A stretch of 5,189 nucleotides of DNA, taken from positions 1,107-6,295 of the forward strand of contig MFXB01000077.1 in NCBI GenBank assembly GCA_001787475.1. Reading direction: 5' to 3'. The stretch comes from Candidatus Peregrinibacteria bacterium RIFCSPLOWO2_01_FULL_48_20 (GTDB taxonomy: Bacteria; Patescibacteriota; Gracilibacteria; UBA1369; 2-02-FULL-48-14). The translations under genes and the position numbers were made by a program. This document shows positions 1 through 5,189 of this stretch, in pieces; position 1 is the first letter of the stretch; each line of letters begins with the position of its first letter. Under the pieces are notes generated by a model that saw only the letters and a program-made list of their open reading frames with translations, was not told where the DNA came from and did no database searches.

Positions 1-141
1 CCGGAAGAAGACGAACCGGTTCTTGAAGCTCCCGGCACGCTGGAAGCCGATGCCGAAGGACTCGCCCTGCTGGAAGGTGAAGGCCACGCCAACGCCGAAA
101 GCGAAGCGACAGGCGAATTAGAAGAAGAAGAAGCACTTTAG
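1..141 (+). CDS. rpoB: 3' end of an acidic-tailed protein, probably RNA polymerase beta subunit (partial)
   Basis: This frame is open from the first base of the window and ends at TAG (139-141), followed at once by an in-frame TAA (142-144). The 46 visible residues form a low-complexity acidic tail: 15 Glu and 2 Asp, no Lys or Arg, no aromatic residue, many Ala, Gly and Leu, and Glu-Glu-Glu-Glu-Ala-Leu at the end. No catalytic or folded RpoB segment is inside the window, so the name rests on context. It lies upstream of rpoC on the same strand with only one small gene between, and rpoB is the near-universal neighbour there. RpoB normally ends soon after its conserved C-terminal clamp segment, so an acidic extension would be a lineage-specific, probably disordered tail. 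Another acidic protein inserted upstream cannot be excluded. Confidence 0.6.
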   Translation, partial: PEEDEPVLEAPGTLEADAEGLALLEGEGHANAESEATGELEEEEAL

Positions 142-169
142 TAAGCGACTCCATAATCTACTCCTTATT

Positions 170-1132
170 ATGACAACACTTCTTTGGTCCATACTGTTAC
201 TTCTTGCCGCCGCGATCACGGTAGTGGCTGCCGAGTTGTTCATCGGACACTTGACGAAGTCAAGCTCTAAAAAAGAGATCCCATCCTTTCTAAGTTTCGC
301 CATCCCTGTTTTCTTGGTGGCTTTGCCGGAACTCCTCATTGCTCTCATCGCCACGTGGAAAGACTTTTCTTCCATGGTGCCCACTTATGTGACGGGAGCA
401 AACTTAATCAACTTACTGCTCATTCCCGGCATCATGGCTCTCACTGCCGGCAGCTTCATATCTCAAAAAGAGGAAAATCTCAAACAAATTCCCTTTCTGT
501 TGGGAAGCGTGGCTTTGTTCCTTGTATTCTCAATGAACGGTCAAATCGAACTCTGGGAAGGCCTCGTGCTTTTCCTCACTTTCGCCGCCTTTGGCGCTTC
601 TCGCTACAAAGATTTCAAACTCGGCATTTGGGAACGAATCGAGCGTTTGTTCCATTCGCTCACCGAAGGTGAGTCCCATTCCCCATCAAATTCAGCTTCA
701 AGTCTCATTCTTTGGTTTTTGATCCTTCTCGTGGGCGCGTTCTTTACCGTGAAGGGAGTAAGCACCATTTCCGAAGCACAAAATTGGAATCCCGGGTACC
801 TCGCCAGCAGCGTTGTGGCCTTGGCCGTTTCCGTTCCGGAAATGGTCTTTGCCATTCGCGCCGCTAAAAAAGGTAACGGTGATGCCGCCGTGAACGTTCT
901 TATGGCGTCCAGCGTGCTCAACTTAACACTCGTTGTGGCGACCTCGGCTTTTGTCAAACCGCTCAACGTTCTCGATGACGTAGTTTCCATTTCAAACACC
1001 TTCTTACTTTTGGCCACCCTTTTATTTTGCTTTTCCCTGCTGCTCCGAAAATGGTCCGGAAGTCAAGGAGCCGTTCTCGTCCTCATTTACTTTGTCTTTC
1101 TTGTACAATTCCTTAATCCCTTATTCTCATGA
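170..1132 (+). CDS. Cation/Ca2+ exchanger family (CaCA) integral membrane antiporter
   Basis: Predicted inner-membrane antiporter of 320 residues, the usual size for a minimal prokaryotic CaCA (Na+/Ca2+ exchanger-like) protein. About ten hydrophobic segments are visible, near residues 2-26, 38-62, 70-95, 106-122, 127-145, 178-200, 208-230, 238-262, 270-292 and 297-318. A hydrophilic loop (146-176) splits the protein into two five-helix halves. Each half carries an alpha-repeat: Leu-Pro-Glu at 52-54 with Gly-Ala-Asn-x-x-Asn at 76-81, and Val-Pro-Glu at 222-224 with Ser-Ser-x-x-Asn at 247-251. The two glutamates (E54, E224) are the expected central ion ligands. Several flanking Thr/Ser ligands are replaced by Val or Ala, so the ion carried is uncertain. 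The ATG at 170 is the first in frame and opens directly into helix 1. It has no Shine-Dalgarno sequence; the preceding bases are pyrimidine-rich. The gene starts 28 bp after the upstream stop and ends in TGA TGA, the first TGA overlapping the rpoC ATG. It looks co-transcribed with the polymerase genes, but a functional link to transcription is not shown. Confidence 0.87.
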   Translation: MTTLLWSILLLLAAAITVVAAELFIGHLTKSSSKKEIPSFLSFAIPVFLVALPELLIALIATWKDFSSMVPTYVTGANLINLLLIPGIMALTAGSFISQKEENLKQIPFLLGSVALFLVFSMNGQIELWEGLVLFLTFAAFGASRYKDFKLGIWERIERLFHSLTEGESHSPSNSASSLILWFLILLVGAFFTVKGVSTISEAQNWNPGYLASSVVALAVSVPEMVFAIRAAKKGNGDAAVNVLMASSVLNLTLVVATSAFVKPLNVLDDVVSISNTFLLLATLLFCFSLLLRKWSGSQGAVLVLIYFVFLVQFLNPLFS

Positions 1133-4100
1133 TGAACAACGATTCAAAGAAGGCACCCACGCTCTTTGATGCGATTGCCATCTCCGTGGCTTCCCCAGAG
1201 CAAATTCTCTCGTGGTCGCATGGAGAGGTGAAAAAGCCGGAAACCATCAACTACCGAACTCAAAAGCCGGAACGTGATGGACTTTTCTGCGAACGCATTT
1301 TTGGACCGACTAAAAACTGGGAATGTGCTTGCGGAAAATATAAGCGTATTCGCTACAAAGGTGTGATTTGTGAAAAATGCGGAGTGGAAGTCACGCGTTC
1401 CATTGTTCGCCGAAGCCGCATGGGCCACATTGGTCTTGCCGTGCCGGTAACGCACATTTGGTTCCTTCGTTCCACCCCCAGCCGCATTGGTCTTCTGCTC
1501 AACTTGCCCGTGAAAACCCTCGAGCAAATTGTTTACTTTGCAGCCTACATCATCACGGAAGTCGACGACAAAGCCAAAGAAGAAGCGATTAAGCAATTGC
1601 AGGAAGAATTCACAGGACACAAGAAAGACATCATCAGAGAATATGAGGAGCGCGTCAAAACGGGCGCGGGAAACGCCAAAAACATTGAAAAAGAACAAGC
1701 CGCGAAAGTGGAAGAATTGGTGGAAACCGCCGAGCAAGCCAAGCAAGACTTGGAAGGACTCGACGAAAGCCGTGTGCTCACCGAGCTTGAATACCGCGAC
1801 ATGTCCATGAAATTCGGACACGTGTTTAAAGCCGGAACCGGCGCCGAATCACTTCACAAAATCATTCGCGAAATGAACATGGATGAAGAAGCTAAAAAAA
1901 TGGAAGTCGACATGGAAAAATCCACGGGACAAAAGCGCACCAAACTCATGAAGCGCATCAAACTCATAGGCTCACTCCTCAAAGCCGGCATCAAACCGGA
2001 ATGGATGATTTTAACGACCCTCCCCATCATCCCGCCGGACCTTCGTCCGATGGTGCAACTCGATGGAGGACGTTACGCCGCTTCGGACCTCAACGATCTT
2101 TACCGCCGCGTGATCAACCGTAACAATCGTCTCAAACGTCTCATCGCCATCGGAGCTCCCGAGGTTATCTGCCGCAATGAAAAACGTATGCTCCAGGAAG
2201 CCGTGGACACCTTAATAAACAACTCTGCTCGCCAAGGCAAGACCGTGTTCAACTCCGGTGACAAACGCAAGCTCCGCTCCCTTTCCGACATGCTCAAAGG
2301 AAAGCAAGGACGCTTCCGCCAGAACTTGCTCGGTAAACGTGTGGACTACTCCGGACGCAGCGTCATCGTCATCGGACCGAATCTTAAACTTGATGAATGT
2401 GGACTTCCAAAAACCATGGCTCTCGAACTGTTCAAACCTTTTGTGATTGGAAAACTCATCACCGAAGGCTACGCGCACAACATCAAGAGCGCTGAAAAAA
2501 TGATCCAAGGAAGCGACAAAGTGATTTGGGACATGCTCGAGCAAGTGACGAAAGACCGATATGTACTTCTCAATCGAGCTCCAACATTGCATCGCCTGGG
2601 GATCCAGGCCTTTCGACCCGTATTGATTGAGGGAAAAGCCATTCAAGTTCACCCGCTCGTGTGTAGCGCCTTCAACGCCGACTTCGACGGAGACCAGATG
2701 GCCGTACACGTTCCCCTTTCCGGAAAAGCTCAAGAAGAAGCGAGGGATTTGATGTGCAGTGCTCGTAACCTTTTGAAGCCTTCCGCCGGAGAACCAATCA
2801 CCACTCCCACTCAAGATATGGTTCTGGGAATCTACTACCTCACGGTGATGCAGAAAAACAAAAAAGGAGAAGGGAAAATTTTTGGAAACTTGGAAGAAGC
2901 CATGCTCGCTTGGGATTACAACGAGGTTCATCTCCAGGCAAAAGTAAAAATTCGCTGGAAAACCGACCTCATTGAAACAAGCATCGGACGTGCCATTTTC
3001 AACACGGTGGTGCCGGAAGGAATGGGCTTCCAAAACTTTACTTTTAAGAAAAAAGAAATCGCTGAAATCGTGGGTCTTGTCTTTGAACGTTACGGACTCG
3101 AGATCACCGCCAAGTTCTGTGATGACCTCAAAGAACTCGGCTTCACCTACGCCACCAAATCCGGAATTTCCATTGCCGGCGCCGACCTTCACATCCCGAA
3201 GGAAAAAGGCAAAATCATGAAAGCGTCGGAAGACCTTGTGAAGCAAATTCAAGACTTCTACGAAAAAGGATTCATCACGGAAGACGAGCGTTACAATCAA
3301 GCCATCAAGATTTGGTCCAAAACGAAAAACGACATTGCCAAAGTGATGATAGAAGCTTTCGAACCGGAAAATGACATTTTCTACCAGGTGGATTCCGGTG
3401 CTCGTGGTAACTGGGGACAAATCACTCAGCTCTGCGGAATGAAAGGTCTCGTGGCCAACCCGGCCGGTAAGACCATCGAACTTCCGATCAAATCGAACTT
3501 GATGGAAGGATTCTCCATCTTGGAATACTTCATTGCGACGCACGGAGGACGAAAAGGAAAATCAGACACGGCTCTTAAAACCGCCGAAGCCGGATACCTC
3601 ACCCGCCGTCTTGTGGACGCCGTGCAGGACATCGTGATTAAGGAAGAAGATTGTGGAACCGAAGAAACCCATCTCGTGACTCGCGAAGAGTCCGAAAAAA
3701 TCGGGGAAGCCTTTGAAAACCGCATTTTCGGACGCACGCTTGGAGAAGACGTGCTCGATGCCAAAGGTAAAGTGATGGTAAAAGCGGGAACCGAAATCGA
3801 CAAAGCCGCCCTCAAACTCATTAAAGAAAACAAAGTGCCCACGGTGCGTGTGCGCTCCGTCATGACCTGTCTCACACTCAACGGCGTCTGCCAAAAGTGT
3901 TACGGCCGTGATCTCGGAAGCAGCAAATCGGTGGACCTTGGAACCGCGGTGGGAATTATTGCCGCTCAATCCATTGGAGAACCGGGAACGCAGCTCACCA
4001 TGCGTACCTTCCACATGGGAGGAATCGCCGACGAAGAAGACATTACGCAGGGTCTCACGCGTGTGGAAGAACTCTTTGAAGCCCGCACCCCGAAAAAACC

Positions 4101-4962
4101 GGCCGTACTTGCGGAAGTGGACGGGAAAGTAAAAATTTCCAGCAAGGGCGCTCAAACCATCATCACCATTGTGCCCACGGATGTTCCTCTCCACAAATTC
4201 GAGGTGCCGGAAGGCTACGAACCCACCGTCGGCAAGGACGATAAAGTGCACCTCAAAGATGTGCTCGCCGAACACCCCGCTAAGCGAGGCGCTTCCAAAA
4301 ACAAGAAACTACGAGCAACGCTCGACGGCGTGGTGGTGAAAGCCGGTAAAAAAGAAATCATCGTAGAGCCGGACATCGTGGAAGAAAACTACAAAGTGGA
4401 AGCCGGAAAATCACTCCGCGTGAAGAATGGCGACCTCGTTGCCAAAGGAACTCCGCTCACCAGCGGACACTTGAATCTTCGCAAGTTGATGAAACTCACG
4501 AATATTTACACCACACAAAAGTACATCATGAGCGAAGTGCAAAGCATTTATGCTTCCCAAGGACAGACCATCAACGACAAGCACATTGAAATCATCACGC
4601 GCCAAATGTTCTCCAAGGTTCGCCTCGTCGAATCCGGAGCCAGCAACCTTCTTCCCGGAGAAGTGGTGGATTTCCAAACCGTGATGGAAGAAAATGCCGT
4701 CTTTGAAAAGAAGCGCAAACCGGTCATTGAATACGAACGACTTCTGCTCGGTCTTACGCGCATCGCGCTCTACACGCAAAGCTGGCTTTCCGCCGCTTCC
4801 TTCCAGGAAACCATTCGTGTTCTTGTGGAAGCCGCCACCACCCACCGTGTGGACATGCTCAAAGGACTTAAGGAAAACGTCATCATCGGCCGCCTCATTC
4901 CCGCCGGCGAAACCTTCCGCAAACAATTCCGCGGCGAGGCTATTGATACGAGAGAGGATTAG
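1129..4962 (+). CDS. rpoC: DNA-directed RNA polymerase subunit beta'
   Basis: Complete RpoC of 1277 residues, which forms the RNA polymerase active centre with RpoB. The N-terminal zinc ribbon has C66, C68, C81 and C84. The lid/rudder and switch-2 region includes [20 protein letters not shown] (391-410). The catalytic Mg2+ loop NADFDGD is at 516-522 with D518, D520 and D522. The bridge helix lies near 800-835. The second zinc site is C842, C914, C921 and C924. The trigger loop spans about 950-970, with M958, R959 and H962 at the positions of E. coli M932, R933 and H936. The C-terminal omega-contact region ([31 protein letters not shown]) is present and the protein stops soon after. The E. coli SI3 insertion is absent. 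Two regions are longer than in E. coli or B. subtilis: a Lys/Glu-rich helical hairpin at about 145-212, and an apparent tandem duplication at about 991-1113. Two start codons stand side by side (1129 and 1132). The first gives an ATGA overlap with the exchanger stop and suggests translational coupling; neither has a Shine-Dalgarno sequence. The stop is TAG and no in-frame TGA occurs. Confidence 0.99.
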   Translation: MMNNDSKKAPTLFDAIAISVASPEQILSWSHGEVKKPETINYRTQKPERDGLFCERIFGPTKNWECACGKYKRIRYKGVICEKCGVEVTRSIVRRSRMGHIGLAVPVTHIWFLRSTPSRIGLLLNLPVKTLEQIVYFAAYIITEVDDKAKEEAIKQLQEEFTGHKKDIIREYEERVKTGAGNAKNIEKEQAAKVEELVETAEQAKQDLEGLDESRVLTELEYRDMSMKFGHVFKAGTGAESLHKIIREMNMDEEAKKMEVDMEKSTGQKRTKLMKRIKLIGSLLKAGIKPEWMILTTLPIIPPDLRPMVQLDGGRYAASDLNDLYRRVINRNNRLKRLIAIGAPEVICRNEKRMLQEAVDTLINNSARQGKTVFNSGDKRKLRSLSDMLKGKQGRFRQNLLGKRVDYSGRSVIVIGPNLKLDECGLPKTMALELFKPFVIGKLITEGYAHNIKSAEKMIQGSDKVIWDMLEQVTKDRYVLLNRAPTLHRLGIQAFRPVLIEGKAIQVHPLVCSAFNADFDGDQMAVHVPLSGKAQEEARDLMCSARNLLKPSAGEPITTPTQDMVLGIYYLTVMQKNKKGEGKIFGNLEEAMLAWDYNEVHLQAKVKIRWKTDLIETSIGRAIFNTVVPEGMGFQNFTFKKKEIAEIVGLVFERYGLEITAKFCDDLKELGFTYATKSGISIAGADLHIPKEKGKIMKASEDLVKQIQDFYEKGFITEDERYNQAIKIWSKTKNDIAKVMIEAFEPENDIFYQVDSGARGNWGQITQLCGMKGLVANPAGKTIELPIKSNLMEGFSILEYFIATHGGRKGKSDTALKTAEAGYLTRRLVDAVQDIVIKEEDCGTEETHLVTREESEKIGEAFENRIFGRTLGEDVLDAKGKVMVKAGTEIDKAALKLIKENKVPTVRVRSVMTCLTLNGVCQKCYGRDLGSSKSVDLGTAVGIIAAQSIGEPGTQLTMRTFHMGGIADEEDITQGLTRVEELFEARTPKKPAVLAEVDGKVKISSKGAQTIITIVPTDVPLHKFEVPEGYEPTVGKDDKVHLKDVLAEHPAKRGASKNKKLRATLDGVVVKAGKKEIIVEPDIVEENYKVEAGKSLRVKNGDLVAKGTPLTSGHLNLRKLMKLTNIYTTQKYIMSEVQSIYASQGQTINDKHIEIITRQMFSKVRLVESGASNLLPGEVVDFQTVMEENAVFEKKRKPVIEYERLLLGLTRIALYTQSWLSAASFQETIRVLVEAATTHRVDMLKGLKENVIIGRLIPAGETFRKQFRGEAIDTRED

Positions 4963-4983
4963 CACGCGAAACGAAGTGTAGTG

Positions 4984-5020
4984 TTATAAAAAAGCCTTCC
5001 GCCAGATGGAGGCTTATAAA
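4984..5020 (-). terminator. Hairpin with minus-strand U-tract between rpoC and rpsL
   Basis: The arms AAGCCTTC (4992-4999) and GGAGGCTT (5008-5015) pair over 8 bp with one G-U wobble, around an 8-nt loop. Read on the minus strand, the stem is followed by an unbroken T run (complement of the A's at 4988-4993), which gives a classical intrinsic terminator. On the plus strand the stem is followed only by ATAAACC, so it would be a weak terminator for rpoC. TTATAA, itself a palindrome, flanks both sides (4984-4989 and 5014-5019) and could pair as an outer stem with a bulge. The structure is clear. Which direction it serves is uncertain, and partial two-way action is possible. Confidence 0.6.
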
Positions 5021-5070
5021 CCTCGGCCGAAAGCTTTAACATATAAAGTATAACAAAAATGAAATACCCT

Positions 5071-5114
5071 GTGCAAGTATTATTTTGCATGCTCTTGAAT
5101 AAATTCCCTTGCAT
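5071..5114. repeat. Three TGCAA/TTGCA half-sites upstream of rpsL
   Basis: GTGCAA (5071-5076) faces TTGCAT (5085-5090), making an inverted repeat with an 8-nt gap, and TTGCAT recurs at 5109-5114, where it forms the putative -35 element. The inverted pair can also be read as a hairpin of five Watson-Crick pairs extended by G-U pairs. The placement would suit an operator for the rpsL promoter, but the motif is short and the region is AT-rich, so chance is a real alternative. Confidence 0.25.
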
Positions 5115-5137
5115 TAAGCCTTCAAATCGCCTAAAAT
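5109..5137 (+). promoter_or_regulatory. Predicted sigma70-type promoter for rpsL
   Basis: A -35-like TTGCAT (5109-5114; the TTG core matches) is separated by exactly 17 nt from a -10-like TAAAAT (5132-5137; five of six match TATAAT). The start point would fall near 5144-5145, giving a leader of about 23 nt before the rpsL ATG. The location, directly ahead of the str-operon start and after the hairpin, fits an independent promoter for rpsL. The prediction rests on the consensus match alone. Confidence 0.55.
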
Positions 5138-5148
5138 TCCCCAGCTTA

Positions 5149-5160
5149 GGGCTTTTGCCC
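5149..5160 (+). promoter_or_regulatory. Small GC hairpin in the predicted rpsL leader
   Basis: GGGC (5149-5152) and GCCC (5157-5160) form a four-pair GC stem closed by a TTTT loop, ending 7 nt before the rpsL ATG. It takes up most of the short leader predicted from the promoter upstream. It includes the only AGGG in the leader (5148-5151), which lies 16 nt from the ATG, too far for a normal Shine-Dalgarno contact. A role in setting initiation efficiency is an inference. Confidence 0.3.
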
Positions 5161-5167
5161 ATACCTT

Positions 5168-5189
5168 ATGCCAACCATCAACCAACTCA
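5168..5189 (+). CDS. rpsL: Start of small ribosomal subunit protein S12 (partial, runs off the window)
   Basis: The last 22 bases read ATG followed by codons giving MPTINQL, the characteristic N-terminus of bacterial ribosomal protein uS12, a decoding-centre protein of the 30S subunit. Only seven codons are visible, but sequence and position agree: rpsL, the first gene of the str operon, commonly follows rpoC in bacteria. The ATG is preceded by ACCTT with no Shine-Dalgarno sequence at normal spacing. A predicted promoter and a small GC hairpin lie just upstream, so it probably has its own transcription start in addition to any readthrough from rpoC. Confidence 0.85.

Noticed and set aside
1101..1108. 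TTGTACAA palindrome just upstream of rpoC, considered as a -35 element or operator for a separate rpoC promoter
   Set aside because: No -10-like hexamer is found at 16-18 nt, and the site lies inside the exchanger coding sequence. An 8-bp palindrome is easily produced by chance.
1561..1764. The Lys/Glu-rich stretch in RpoC considered as an intein or inserted mobile sequence
   Set aside because: It has no intein splice residues or endonuclease motifs, keeps frame and codon style, and is far too short. A lineage-specific helical insertion explains it better.
2212..3543. Long minus-strand open frame (443 codons) opposite rpoC
   Set aside because: It is wholly antisense to strongly conserved rpoC sequence. 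Its openness is explained by rpoC codon choice, and its translation resembles no known protein.
5042..5054. TATAAA and TATAAC, considered as -10 elements for an upstream rpsL promoter
   Set aside because: No TTG-type -35 element is present at suitable spacing for either hexamer, and the region is simply AT-rich.
4959..5162. Minus-strand open frame of 67 codons across the rpoC-rpsL spacer
   Set aside because: It runs through the hairpin, the promoter and the end of rpoC. Its translation shows no family features, and its start lies in the rpsL leader complement.
5059..5189. Plus-strand frame open from an ATG at 5059 to the window end, overlapping rpsL out of frame
   Set aside because: It has no ribosome binding site, covers the predicted promoter and leader, overlaps the S12 start in another frame, and has no recognisable protein character. 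It is most likely a chance opening in a short spacer.

Overview
The window is one co-directional stretch of core information-processing genes on the + strand, with one unexpected gene inserted in it. In order it holds: the last 46 codons of an open frame with a strongly acidic tail (most likely the 3' end of rpoB, RNA polymerase beta); a complete 320-residue inner-membrane cation/Ca2+ exchanger of the CaCA family; a complete 1277-residue rpoC (RNA polymerase beta'); a 205-bp intergenic region with a hairpin and a promoter; and the first seven codons of rpsL (ribosomal protein S12, reading MPTINQL). Apart from the exchanger, the order rpoB-rpoC-rpsL is the classic bacterial layout in which rpoBC is followed by the str operon.

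Organism: the RpoC sequence is clearly bacterial. Several stretches resemble what I remember of Patescibacteria/CPR polymerases: [30 protein letters not shown], and [25 protein letters not shown]. There is no proteobacterial SI3 insertion in the trigger loop. Coding GC is around 50% by eye and the rpoC-rpsL spacer is AT-rich. The exchanger gene ends in tandem TGA TGA, and the 1277-codon rpoC has no in-frame TGA, so TGA is a stop here. This argues against the UGA=glycine lineages (Gracilibacteria, Absconditabacteria). A standard-code CPR group such as Peregrinibacteria fits, but this placement is an inference from remembered sequence and needs a tree.

Layout logic: the exchanger starts 28 bp after the upstream stop, and its TGA overlaps the rpoC ATG (ATGA). 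It therefore appears to be co-transcribed with rpoB and rpoC, and translation of rpoC may be coupled to that of a membrane protein. No terminator or promoter is visible between the three genes. After rpoC there is a hairpin whose U-tract lies on the minus strand, then a good -35/-10 pair for rpsL with a 17-nt spacer and a predicted leader of only about 23 nt. None of the three visible start codons has a Shine-Dalgarno sequence at normal spacing. Two are preceded by CCTTATT and the third by CCTTA running into the ATG.

I found no mobile element, CRISPR array, tRNA or rRNA gene. The unusual points are the exchanger inside rpoBC, its altered ion-site residues, two lineage-type insertions in RpoC (a coiled-coil hairpin and an apparent tandem domain duplication), and the non-SD starts. 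I see no clear undescribed defence or mobile system here.
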